From Roseateles sp. SL47 (GTDB taxonomy: Bacteria; Pseudomonadota; Gammaproteobacteria; Burkholderiales; Burkholderiaceae_C), in assembly GCF_026625885.1 (NCBI RefSeq), contig NZ_CP113068.1:4154001-4218000 (forward strand): DNA of 64,000 nt. Direction: 5' to 3'. The notes beneath the pieces are model-generated. The model was not told the DNA's origin and ran no database searches. It saw nothing but the letters and a program-made list of their open reading frames with translations. Positions 34,814 to 42,661 of the stretch are shown here, piece after piece. Both the position numbers and the translations under genes were made by a program. How positions within the stretch are numbered: the first letter of the stretch is position 1; the number at the start of each line of letters is the position of its first letter.

Positions 34814-35882
34814 TGGCAGGGGCCGCTGCTGCAGGGGGGGACAGTTCCCAGCCCTCGTGCTGGGCCACCCGCTCCAAGGCGGCTTCAAAGCGCGACCGCG
34901 ATTCCGCCGCAACCTGTCCGAGGTAGGCGTGCAGGGCCGCATCGGCGGGGCTGCGGTTCTGGCAGGCTTTGCTGTAGCGCTCGAAATGCGACAACTGCAT
35001 CAGCAGCTCCGTCACATGGCGCGGGCATTCGCAGGCCACGGTGGACGAGCGGCTGGCAAAGGCCACCAGGGTCTCATCGTCCCAGCGGCGCGTGGGTGGC
35101 AGCGGCGCTGCCGCCGGTGCTGCGACGGCGGTTGTGGTCATCTCCAGGTCTGCACCCGACTCGGCCGCAAACTGCCGCAGCCATTGGCCAATCACCACAT
35201 CGGGCTGCGGTTCACGCAGCAGCGTGGTGCCCACGGCGGCCAGTGATTCACACACGGCATCGGCCGCAAAGACATACAGCACCGCCAGCGGCGTGCCCAT
35301 GAGGTGCGGGGCGGCCGCCTCCTGTTCCGCCAGCCAGCCTGCATGCAGATGCGGCTGGTGGATGAGCAACGCGTCTACATCGTCCCGCTGCAAGGCACGG
35401 GCCGCTTCCGCCATCGATTCAAACGGGCCGAGCACCTGCATCGCCCTCCCGAGCCGGCGATGCAGGGCAGGGCGCTGCAGTCGGGCTGCCAACGCGGCAC
35501 CAATCACCGCGACGCGCCAGGGTGCCGGCGCATACGTGCTGGCAGGTGCATGCTCCCGCCGCGTGGCCACGGACAGCGCCCCTGCGTGGGTGGCCGCGAC
35601 CGCCTGTAGCTGGGTCATGTCCAGCGGCGCGAGGCTGCCGATGGCATGGCCCAGTTCGGTGAGCTGCTTGATCAGTGCCAGCCGCCGCACATCCTCCGCC
35701 GCATACAAGCGCTGCCCACCTGCCGACCAGCGCGGCGGGGTCAGTGCATACCGCCGCTCCCACACCCGCAGCGTGGCCACCGGCATCCGGAGCATGCGTG
35801 CCACAGCGCCGCTGCGGCGCAGGGAAGGGTCGTCTTCCGTCCCGGTGGTGAACGCCGGGGAGGATGGGGTCGAGTTGGACAA
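34746..35882 (-). CDS. MerR/LitR-like regulator of a light-response cluster
   Basis: This 378-residue regulator begins with a MerR HTH (residues 23-85; ATLRVWERRYALTPPRWSAGGQRLY). A Rossmann-like domain (about 120-235) follows in the place where CarH/LitR proteins bind cobalamin. The cobalamin motif D-x-H-x-x-G is not visible. The C-terminal helical part contains ACECPRH (283-289), which could bind a metal or cofactor, and a Pro/Ala tail. The start is a TTG with a strong GGAGGG site upstream. It is divergent from an oxidoreductase, a photolyase homologue and an SDR, the typical LitR regulon, so light- or redox-controlled repression is a reasonable inference. Confidence 0.75.
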   Translation of the reverse strand: MSNSTPSSPAFTTGTEDDPSLRRSGAVARMLRMPVATLRVWERRYALTPPRWSAGGQRLYAAEDVRRLALIKQLTELGHAIGSLAPLDMTQLQAVAATHAGALSVATRREHAPASTYAPAPWRVAVIGAALAARLQRPALHRRLGRAMQVLGPFESMAEAARALQRDDVDALLIHQPHLHAGWLAEQEAAAPHLMGTPLAVLYVFAADAVCESLAAVGTTLLREPQPDVVIGQWLRQFAAESGADLEMTTTAVAAPAAAPLPPTRRWDDETLVAFASRSSTVACECPRHVTELLMQLSHFERYSKACQNRSPADAALHAYLGQVAAESRSRFEAALERVAQHEGWELSPPAAAAPAISYPASPSPAPAPASTASAPQQ

Positions 35883-35977
35883 GGCGCCCTCCAGATGAAG
35901 CGTATTTGAATCAGTCTATGCGTGGATTATCACGTGAGTGAAGCCATCTTGAGCCGTAAAACCCTTAGGATGACCCG
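35883..35977. promoter_or_regulatory. Divergent control region of the light cluster
   Basis: This 95-bp region between the MerR-type gene and the FAD oxidoreductase must carry both promoters. It is AT-richer than the flanks. A TTGAAT at 35906-35911 could be a -35 box for the plus strand, and a perfect 8-bp palindrome, TCACGTGA, lies at 35930-35937, near the centre. The palindrome is a candidate operator for the regulator. The regulator's own ribosome site, GGAGGG on the minus strand, is within this region next to 35883. Confidence 0.45.
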
Positions 35978-37069
35978 ATGTTGAAACATAAACAAGCGTC
36001 AGTCGCGGTGATCGGTGCCGGTATGGCGGGTGCTGTTTGCGCGCAAGTGCTGAGGCGTGCCGGTCATCGGGTGCAGGTCTTTGACAAGGCGCGCGGCGCC
36101 GGTGGACGCCTGGCCACTCGCCGCTTGGAATGGCTGCAGGAGGACGGCAGCCCGGGTCGGGCGCGGATGGATCACGGCGCGCTGGCCTTCACCGCGCACA
36201 CGGCGGCGTTTCAGCAATGGGTGATGCAAGCCGAGGTCAACGGGCTGGTGGCGCCTTGGTGTCCGCCTCTGGCTGACCACAGCCTGCCGTTGGAACATGA
36301 AGGGCCGCTCTACGTGGCCACGCCGGAAATGACGTCGCTGTGCAAGCACCTGCTGGCGGGCGTGGATCCGCATTGGACGATGGCCGTCAACCGGTTGACG
36401 CGAGTAGCCGACGGCTGGCATCTGGAGGCCGGCGATCAGGTCCACCCGGACCGATTTGATGCGGTGGTGCTGGCGATTCCGCCCGCCCAGGCGGCGCCCT
36501 TGCTGAACGACCATCGGGACGATTGGGCCCGCTATGCGTCCCTGGTGCCGATGCAGCCCTGTTGGACCTTGATGGGTGTGGCGCAGATCGACGCCACATC
36601 CCCGGAAAACAACTGGGCACTTGCCAGGCCGGAACTGGGGCCGCTCGCCTGGGTGATCCGCAATGACCGCCGACCTGGCCGGACTGCCGACCCGGGAGCG
36701 GCGCACTGGGTGGTGCACGCGCGGGCGGGATGGAGCCGATTGCATCTCGAGCAGGAGCCAGGTTGGGTGAAACATCAGTTGAGTACCGCCCTGGAGGTCT
36801 ACCTGGGCCACGCCGTTCACTGGACCCATGCGGTGGTGCACCGCTGGCGGTATGCGTTGCCGCCCATGGGGCGCACCGGCACGAGCCACTCCGCACTGCA
36901 CTGGTGGGATGACCGGCTGGGCCTGGGGGTGTGTGGTGACCTGTTCACCAGCCACGGCGTTGACGGGGTGGAAGCTGCGTTTCTGTCGGCCCAATCGTTG
37001 GCGCAAGCCATGGGTGGACCGGATGCGGCGGCCGCCGTGACCTTCGGGAGCCCAGCCATCCATGCGTAG
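35978..37069 (+). CDS. FAD-dependent oxidoreductase (renalase-like)
   Basis: This 363-residue soluble flavoprotein starts with a dinucleotide-binding motif VAVIGAGMAGAVCAQVL and the GG doublet KARGAGGRLATRR. Near the C-terminus VCGDLFTSHGVDGVEAAFLS is the usual FAD-contacting end. It resembles bacterial renalase-like NAD(P)/FAD oxidoreductases that commonly neighbour photolyases. The substrate is unknown. It is the first gene of the presumed light-induced unit and overlaps the photolyase homologue by eight bases. Confidence 0.8.
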   Translation: MLKHKQASVAVIGAGMAGAVCAQVLRRAGHRVQVFDKARGAGGRLATRRLEWLQEDGSPGRARMDHGALAFTAHTAAFQQWVMQAEVNGLVAPWCPPLADHSLPLEHEGPLYVATPEMTSLCKHLLAGVDPHWTMAVNRLTRVADGWHLEAGDQVHPDRFDAVVLAIPPAQAAPLLNDHRDDWARYASLVPMQPCWTLMGVAQIDATSPENNWALARPELGPLAWVIRNDRRPGRTADPGAAHWVVHARAGWSRLHLEQEPGWVKHQLSTALEVYLGHAVHWTHAVVHRWRYALPPMGRTGTSHSALHWWDDRLGLGVCGDLFTSHGVDGVEAAFLSAQSLAQAMGGPDAAAAVTFGSPAIHA

Positions 37070-38414
37070 GCGTCATCAGCCCGAACCGTTGCTGGACGGC
37101 CCGGAGGACAGCGACCACGCCGCAGGTGACGCCGTCGACGGCAGGTCGGCGCAGAGGAGCCTGATTCCAACGGTGCCAACGATGGAGGCTGCGCGCGCTC
37201 GGCTGTCGGCCGTACGCCCGTCGGCCTATGCACGTACGCGCAATGCCTTGGACGGTGCGGTCACCGGGCTTTCGCCCTACATCACCCATGGGCTGTTATC
37301 CCTGACCGAGGTCCTCACGGCGGTGAATGCACGGCACCCCTTGGATGTGCAGCACAAGTGGGTCTATGAACTGGGCTGGCGGGCCTTTTTCCGTCACGTC
37401 TGGCAGCACCGAGGAGAGAGCATCCTGAGGTCGCTGCATGAAGGCCCCTTGCCCGAGGATGCTTATGACAACGACTTGCCGGCTGACATCCGACAGGCGC
37501 GTACCGGCGTGCCGGTGATTGATCAAGCCGTGCGTACGCTGTATGCAAGCGGGACGCTGCACAACCATGCCCGCATGTGGCTGGCCAGCTATGTCGTGCA
37601 CCTGCGCAAGGTGCATTGGCGCGCAGGGGCGGACTGGATGTACGGGCACTTGCTGGACGGTGACCTCGCCAGCAATCACCTCAGTTGGCAATGGGTGGCT
37701 GGCACGGGAAGCCGCAAGCCTTATCTCTTCAATGCGGAGAATGTGGCCCGTTATGCGCCGGCAGACTGGCATAGCCCAGGGACCGCGGTGGATGCCTCGT
37801 ATGAGGTGCTGGACCGCTGGGCGCGGACACCCGGAACGGTGGGCGGCCCTGACACGACCATGAATGCGGAGGACGCCCTGCCGGATGCAGCGACGGGGAA
37901 CGTTGGTGATGGCAGGGGGCGGGAAGGGGACGAGCCAGGGCTGCGGGGCTCTCCTGCAGAGACCCTGGGCCTTAAGCAACCGAATGCCGCCGCAGTCACA
38001 GGTCGAGACGTCTGGCTGGTGCACCCTTGGGCGCTGGGGGATCTGCCACCGGGCCTGCCAGCGGAGACGGTGGTGGTGGGGATCTACCTGAGTGAGTTTC
38101 ATCAGGCGTGGCCATGGAACGAGCGACGTTGGCAGTTTGTGGATCAGCGAATGGCGGCCCTGACGCCGCAGCGATGGTGGGGGCCTGCCCGCGCGTTTCG
38201 TGATGCGCTGGCGCAGGCGGCCCGTGTGCGCGGACAACTGGACCCGCACTTGGCGTCGTGGGTGCTGCCCTGGGCGGAATGGCTGGCGCCGCCGATGCTG
38301 TTTCCGCCGGTGGCACAGCGTTGCGACAGCTTTTCACAATGGTGGCGCCACGCAGTCCGCGGCATGGGGACTGCGTCCGAACTATTGGCGGTCAACGAGG
38401 TGGCCGCGCGTTGA
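37062..38414 (+). CDS. Photolyase/cryptochrome homologue with permuted domain order
   Basis: This 450-residue protein carries the helical FAD-binding domain of photolyases at its N-terminal half: ELGWRAFFRHVW (103-114), GTLHNHARMWLASYVVHLR (164-182), DGDLASNHLSWQWVAGTG (199-216). The normal preceding alpha/beta antenna domain is absent; only a disordered segment of about 40 residues lies before it. After a Gly/Asp-rich linker (about 255-310) a different segment follows, DVWLVHPWALGDLPPG (316-331) and AWPWNERRWQFV (349-360), which could be a relocated alpha/beta domain. FAD- and Trp-rich cores look intact, so photoreduction is plausible. Whether it repairs DNA or senses light is open. An 8-base overlap links it to the oxidoreductase. 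Confidence 0.75.
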   Translation: MRRRHQPEPLLDGPEDSDHAAGDAVDGRSAQRSLIPTVPTMEAARARLSAVRPSAYARTRNALDGAVTGLSPYITHGLLSLTEVLTAVNARHPLDVQHKWVYELGWRAFFRHVWQHRGESILRSLHEGPLPEDAYDNDLPADIRQARTGVPVIDQAVRTLYASGTLHNHARMWLASYVVHLRKVHWRAGADWMYGHLLDGDLASNHLSWQWVAGTGSRKPYLFNAENVARYAPADWHSPGTAVDASYEVLDRWARTPGTVGGPDTTMNAEDALPDAATGNVGDGRGREGDEPGLRGSPAETLGLKQPNAAAVTGRDVWLVHPWALGDLPPGLPAETVVVGIYLSEFHQAWPWNERRWQFVDQRMAALTPQRWWGPARAFRDALAQAARVRGQLDPHLASWVLPWAEWLAPPMLFPPVAQRCDSFSQWWRHAVRGMGTASELLAVNEVAAR

Positions 38415-38540
38415 AACGCCTGGGGTCATCGGCGGCCAGCGGTTCTCAGTTGGAACAGGCGCCATGCGGCGCAATATCGACCCCGGAACGGTGATGTGGA
38501 CGACCGCTGATGTCCCAACCTGACCTTCACGATTGAGCGA

Positions 38541-38553
38541 TTGAGTCACTCAA
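38541..38553. promoter_or_regulatory. Palindrome upstream of the SDR gene
   Basis: TTGAGT-C-ACTCAA is a perfect 13-base palindrome ending 21 bases before the SDR start, preceded by a partial copy (GATTGAGC). The 160-bp gap between the photolyase homologue and the SDR leaves room for a separate promoter. It could be an operator or a short RNA hairpin. It does not match the TCACGTGA palindrome of the divergent region. Confidence 0.35.
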
Positions 38554-38574
38554 CCACCATTGGACAAAGACACC

Positions 38575-39306
38575 ATGACTTCCATTGTTCTGATCACCGG
38601 CGCCTCGGGGGGGATTGGCCGCGCGCTGGCGCGGCAGTTGACCGCACAGGGGCTCTCCGTCGCCGCCGTCGGGCGGGATGCCGCGCGACTGGCGGATGTC
38701 GAGGCGTCGGTCCACATCGTCGCCGACACCACCACGGCAGAGGGCGCCGCACAAGCCATTGCGGCCTGTGTGCAGGCACTGGGGGCGGCCCCGGGGCAAT
38801 TGGCGCACTGCGTGGGGAGCACACTGATTGCTCCCTTGCATCGCACCAAGCCGGAGGTCTACCGGGAATTGATGCGCGTGAACCTGGACAGCGCTTTCTA
38901 CATGCTGCAGGCCTGGATGGCCGGCTTGAAGGGCGCCCCGGGCGCCGCTGTGTTCGCCAGTTCGGTGGTGGCCCGCATCGGGGTGGCCAATCATGAGGCG
39001 ATTGCCGCCGCCAAGGCCGGTGTGGAAGGGCTGGTGCGCAGTGCCGCCGCGACTTATGCCGCCCAGGGACTGCGCATCAATGCGGTGGCCCCCGGCATGA
39101 CGGACACCCCCATGACCGCTGGGCTTCTGAACCTTCCGGCCGTGCGGGAAGGCGCAGCGCGGCAGTATCCGCTGGGGGGTGTTCAGACAGCGGACCAGGT
39201 GGCCGGCGTACTGCAGTGGCTGCTGAGTGACGGGGCGGCGCGAATCACTGGACAAGTGATCGCGGTGGACGGCGGCTTCACGACGGTGCGCCCGCTGGTG
39301 AAATGA
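38575..39306 (+). CDS. Short-chain dehydrogenase/reductase lacking the catalytic Tyr
   Basis: This 243-residue protein has the SDR cofactor motif TGASGGIG (8-15), VNLDSAFYM and the C-terminal AVDGG. The active-site serine (FASSVV, 129-130) and lysine (K147) are present. At the Tyr position of Y-x-x-x-K there is Ile143 (EAIAAAK). Relatives in LitR clusters seem to share this feature, so it may be a non-redox or atypical SDR. ATG 38575 is preferred over TTG 38560; neither has a strong ribosome site. It closes the light-response set, followed by a strong hairpin. Confidence 0.8.
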   Translation: MTSIVLITGASGGIGRALARQLTAQGLSVAAVGRDAARLADVEASVHIVADTTTAEGAAQAIAACVQALGAAPGQLAHCVGSTLIAPLHRTKPEVYRELMRVNLDSAFYMLQAWMAGLKGAPGAAVFASSVVARIGVANHEAIAAAKAGVEGLVRSAAATYAAQGLRINAVAPGMTDTPMTAGLLNLPAVREGAARQYPLGGVQTADQVAGVLQWLLSDGAARITGQVIAVDGGFTTVRPLVK

Positions 39307-39322
39307 CCGCCATCTTGTGAGC

Positions 39323-39352
39323 GCTCGCCGGGCAGAGCCCCGCCCGGCGAGC
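39323..39352 (+). terminator. Strong hairpin after the SDR gene
   Basis: GCTCGCCGGGC (39323-39333) and GCCCGGCGAGC (39342-39352) make a perfect 11-bp stem with an 8-base loop, 16 bases after the SDR stop. No U-run follows directly, although TTTTT occurs near 39387. It is the best-supported transcription terminator in the window and marks the end of the light cluster. Confidence 0.6.
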
Positions 39353-39483
39353 GGTGCGACGCTCAGCGTTGGCCCAGTATCAGCGTTTTTACTGAGCTTG
39401 AATCGGCTGGAACGGTAGAACCGCGCCAGGAAGCCCACGACTAATCCGGAACTTCAAGCGGATGAGCGAGCAGGGAGGCGGCT

Positions 39484-41349
39484 ATGCTGGGTATACCAGG
39501 CGTTGGAGGTCGGGGGCATTCCATCCCGGAGGTGGAGGCGTCCACCGCTTCATTCACCGGATCGGCAGACAACGCCGGCTTCGTTCGGGACGACATGCTC
39601 GCGCAGGTGCAGCAGTCGGCAGAAGACGTGCTGAGTCTATTGCAGCCGGGGCGGCCCAGCAGGGCAGCGACGCAGACGCTTCAGCACGCCCTGGCCGACG
39701 CGGCTGAAGACATCTTGAATGCGCGGGTGGATGAGGCAGTGAGAGACATCGCCATCATGAGCGGGCAGCCGGAGGCAGTGCTGCGAACGCGCATGTTGGA
39801 AGCGGTTGCTGAACTGGCGGCGGTGCCCAAGGAAGATGAAACGCGCCAACGCCTCACCGAGAGTCTCTGCCTCAATGCGAATGCGCTGCGCGGATCGATC
39901 TCCCGCACGCGACCCGAAGCGCTTCGGCGCACAGAGGCTGGCGGTGTTGATCCGTTGCTGAACGATAAAGACCACCTCAAACAGTTTGAACTGCTGGTCG
40001 ACGATGTTCGCCGCGGCTATCCCCATCGACCCAGCGGCGCGCTGCTAACGGCTGCCGCCATTCAGGCGTCGGTGGATGGACTGACGCGCACACTCATGCC
40101 GCGCCTGGATGACGCCTGCAAGCAGTTCGGACTTGATCCGACGGAACACCGGGAAGACGCCGTGGCCACACTGCGACGGGCGTCGGTGGCGCTGGTGGAT
40201 CATGGTTTGGACACCTTGGAGAAGGTCGACCGGTTTCTGAGCCAGGCACGTCGTCATGACGACAAGCTCGCATGGGTCACCGGTGCGCTTGCGCAGCTTG
40301 GGTATCCGGTGGGCATGGCGGGCTTCCTCTATGCGTTGGCGCCGCAGATCGCGCCATCCCTGTTGACTCAGGCCAATGGTTTTGGCGGCGCACTGGCCTT
40401 CGGTGCCATTGCCGGCGCCATGATTGGCTACTTCGACTGCCTGGCGAGCAGCGGCGCTGGCATGCTGCGCAATGCGCTCTCTTACGCCGATCCCGCCCAG
40501 CTGACCGGCCCGGTGGCGCCTCGACTCACGATGAGCCAGGCGCGCGACATCGCTCTGCGCGCAGGCATTTCCTGCGGCGCGACGTTCACCAAAAATGCCC
40601 TGCTGCGTGCGGTGGTGCCTTCCGTTGTGTATGCGACGGCTTTTCCATCCGGCATCAGCCGAACGGTCAGAGACAACGTGGACTTTGCGGGCGATGCGGG
40701 TGGTGGTCTGGTGTCGGGGGGGGTGATGAACCTGCTGATTCGCAAGGCGCTGGACAATCCGCAGTCGAGTGATTTCAAGCTGCTGTCGCAAGCCAATCTC
40801 CCGGCCATCATTCAGCAGGTGCAGGGCGGTGCGCCGCTTGGCCTGGATGCGCGTTCGATGATGGCCTATGCCCAAGGTGTGGGCATGGGGGCGCTTGCCC
40901 CCTCCACGCTGGCAGTGACCGGGGGGGTGATGACACCGCTTGTGGCGCTGCTGATGGGCATCAACCTGGGGGTGGTTCCGGGGCTTGGACTTTCCCCCAC
41001 TGGCGAGGGCGCGAGTGAGAACGGCACCACCCAAGTGCCTTCACCCGGGGTGGAAGCGCCCATCCTCGCGGCCGAACATGCACTCAAGGCCACGGTCAGC
41101 ACCTTGCTGATGGCCGGACTGGCGGCGGCTGCCACAGGCATTGGGCAGTTGGTGGGCCGCCATGCGGACGCGGATTGCCTGGGCGCCGTGTTCGGCGCGG
41201 TCCGCCAAGCCGCAGGAGCGCTTTGCCGTCGGGCCGGCGCGGCGTCGGACAGCGGTGGCGTGGAAATGGTGGGCGTGCGACGGAGGTCGAGCCATCGGGG
41301 CGATGGGAGAAGGTTCGATCTGGAGGCCGGCGGCTCGCTTCCGGAATGA
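39484..41349 (+). CDS. Large unknown protein with membrane-active helices
   Basis: This 621-residue protein has GGGAGG five bases before its ATG and no signal peptide. The first 260 residues are acidic and helical, polar and Ser/Thr-rich at the very start. From about 270 there are Gly/Ala-rich hydrophobic helices (ALAFGAIAGAMIGYF, LVALLMGINLGVVPG, LLMAGLAAAATGIGQL). The C-terminal 60 residues are basic and likely disordered. A polar, signal-less N-terminus followed by membrane-inserting helices is a layout seen in some secreted effectors or toxins, but I recognise no family. It stands alone between a terminator and the LpxO-like gene. Confidence 0.6.
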   Translation: MLGIPGVGGRGHSIPEVEASTASFTGSADNAGFVRDDMLAQVQQSAEDVLSLLQPGRPSRAATQTLQHALADAAEDILNARVDEAVRDIAIMSGQPEAVLRTRMLEAVAELAAVPKEDETRQRLTESLCLNANALRGSISRTRPEALRRTEAGGVDPLLNDKDHLKQFELLVDDVRRGYPHRPSGALLTAAAIQASVDGLTRTLMPRLDDACKQFGLDPTEHREDAVATLRRASVALVDHGLDTLEKVDRFLSQARRHDDKLAWVTGALAQLGYPVGMAGFLYALAPQIAPSLLTQANGFGGALAFGAIAGAMIGYFDCLASSGAGMLRNALSYADPAQLTGPVAPRLTMSQARDIALRAGISCGATFTKNALLRAVVPSVVYATAFPSGISRTVRDNVDFAGDAGGGLVSGGVMNLLIRKALDNPQSSDFKLLSQANLPAIIQQVQGGAPLGLDARSMMAYAQGVGMGALAPSTLAVTGGVMTPLVALLMGINLGVVPGLGLSPTGEGASENGTTQVPSPGVEAPILAAEHALKATVSTLLMAGLAAAATGIGQLVGRHADADCLGAVFGAVRQAAGALCRRAGAASDSGGVEMVGVRRRSSHRGDGRRFDLEAGGSLPE

Positions 41350-41411
41350 ATCACGGTGCCGCGTGAGGCATAGGCATCCTCTCCCTTGTGGATTCACCCG
41401 CATTTCTTGGT

Positions 41412-41456
41412 GTCTACGATCCAATGAAAACGTTTGAAGTTTTCAAAGGTGTAGAC
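41412..41456 (+). promoter_or_regulatory. Nested inverted repeats around the ribosome site of the LpxO-like gene
   Basis: Outer arms GTCTAC (41412-41417) and GTAGAC (41451-41456) enclose inner arms GAAAAC (41426-41431) and GTTTTC (41439-41444). The likely Shine-Dalgarno AAAGG (41445-41449) lies in the internal loop between the right-hand arms, and the ATG is at 41459. Folding would place the ribosome site in a partly closed structure. It could be a translational control element or a protein-binding dyad. Confidence 0.45.
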
Positions 41457-41458
41457 GA

Positions 41459-42229
41459 ATGCACTCTGAACTCATTCATCTGAAATACAGATGTTTGTCC
41501 ACGTTTCATTGGGCACGCAAGAACATTGCGCTCTATAACGCGGCGATGCTGTTCATTCCCTTCTTTGATCTCTTTTGTGGAGGTCGACGGCGCCCGGTGT
41601 TTTTCGATATCGACAAGACCTGCCCCGAGCTGCGGCGCCTGGATGAGCACCGTGAGGACATCCGCCGGGAACTGGAAGGCTTGTTGCCCTGCCAGGACCA
41701 GATGCCGATGTACCACCAGCTGGACACAGACCTGATCCATGCCTCCGGACGCTTCCACCGGGACAAGCGCTGGAATGTCTTCATGCTGTTCAGCTACGGC
41801 GTCAAGCCGGAGCACAACCGCATGCTGGCCCCTCGCACTACCGCCTTGCTGGACGGCATTCCCGGCCTCGCGCAAGCCTTTTTCTCGATCCTGGATCCAG
41901 GTAAATCCATCCCGGCCCATTGCGCGCCCACGCGGTCCTACATTCGATATCACCTCGCCCTGCGGGTGCCTCAGACCAACCCGCCCTCCATTCGCGTGAA
42001 GGATCAGGTCTACACCTGGAAGCTGGGCGAAAGCGTGATGTTCGATGACAGTTGGGAACACGAGGTCATCAACCACAGCGATGGAATTCGTGCCGTCCTG
42101 CTGGTGGACATCCTGCGCCCGATGCGCTGGCCTGCGTCATGGGTCAACCGATTTTTCTACTATCTGGGGTGCCGCTGGTACGGCCCACGAATCGGCAGAA
42201 ATGCCAATAACTTCCAGATCAAGCTCTAG
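41459..42229 (+). CDS. Aspartyl/asparaginyl beta-hydroxylase family protein (LpxO-like)
   Basis: This 256-residue protein belongs to the Fe(II)/2-oxoglutarate-dependent AspH/LpxO family. An N-terminal hydrophobic segment (NAAMLFIPFFDLF) may anchor it to the membrane. Metal and co-substrate residues are visible as IPAHCAPTRSYIRYHLAL (His, Arg, His) and FDDSWEHEVINHSDGIRAVLLVD (His and Arg). In LpxO this chemistry hydroxylates the secondary acyl chain of lipid A. The protein could equally act on another substrate. No lipid A gene is nearby. Confidence 0.75.
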   Translation: MHSELIHLKYRCLSTFHWARKNIALYNAAMLFIPFFDLFCGGRRRPVFFDIDKTCPELRRLDEHREDIRRELEGLLPCQDQMPMYHQLDTDLIHASGRFHRDKRWNVFMLFSYGVKPEHNRMLAPRTTALLDGIPGLAQAFFSILDPGKSIPAHCAPTRSYIRYHLALRVPQTNPPSIRVKDQVYTWKLGESVMFDDSWEHEVINHSDGIRAVLLVDILRPMRWPASWVNRFFYYLGCRWYGPRIGRNANNFQIKL

Positions 42230-42661
42230 CTGTCGCCGTACCGAACCCTGCGAGACGCTGGAATCGATTCGAAAGCGGCTCCACACCATCATTAAATGAT
42301 GAATGGAATTCTGATCCGTTCCATTTTCTGATTCAAACAGCGCCCGATGAATGTGATTTTCATGTTCTCCTGCGCACGATCGAATTCAGGCAGGTGCCAT
42401 CAATCTTGTGGATGTCATCCAAAGATTCAAAACACAGAATCGATTCAAACACCTGAATTCATTTCCTATTCCTCAATGCATGTAATTGAATGCATAGGAT
42501 CAATCGTTGACCCCTCAACGATTCATTGCGTTCTGCCGGCGGCTGGCGATTGATGGCTGGAAAAGCGCGGGCGCGACTGCGGCGCTCGCGGCCGCTGGCC
42601 CATCCCCGGTGGCCCCTCGAAAGCGGGCCACTGCTCATTTGTTCCTCCCGAGGAGAACCCG
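42230..42661. promoter_or_regulatory. AT-rich control region of the giant-protein operon
   Basis: These 432 bases contain no gene. From about 42255 to 42530 the sequence is visibly AT-rich against GC-rich flanks. It holds GATTCAAA three times (42330, 42424, 42442) plus a related GATTCGAAA at 42266. Two copies of the palindrome GAATCGATTC-type core occur (42261-42270 and near 42438), as does a small dyad ATCATT-A-AATGAT (42288-42300). Two ATGCAT motifs lie near 42477-42496. Nearer the first gene, GTGGCCC/GGGCCAC (42609-42631) is a perfect 7-bp hairpin and the ribosome site GAGGAG (42650-42655) faces TCCTC. This looks like a tightly regulated, possibly H-NS-silenced, promoter. Confidence 0.5.
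42502..42523. terminator. Hairpin in the AT-rich control region
   Basis: AATCGTTGA and TCAACGATT form a perfect 9-bp stem around the loop CCCC. It lies 270 bases after the LpxO-like gene and 139 bases before the first operon gene. It may end transcription from upstream or serve as an operator or leader structure. There is no U-tract. Confidence 0.4.

Noticed and set aside
39361..39397. GCTCAG/CTGAGC inverted repeat as a second terminator
   Set aside because: The arms are only 6 bp and 25 bases apart; the 11-bp hairpin just upstream is a better explanation for termination.
39409..39438. GGAAC...CCAC resembling a HrpL-type hrp box before the 621-residue protein gene
   Set aside because: The spacing is 21 bases rather than about 15-16, and the first half lacks the second C. 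I would not call it a hrp promoter.
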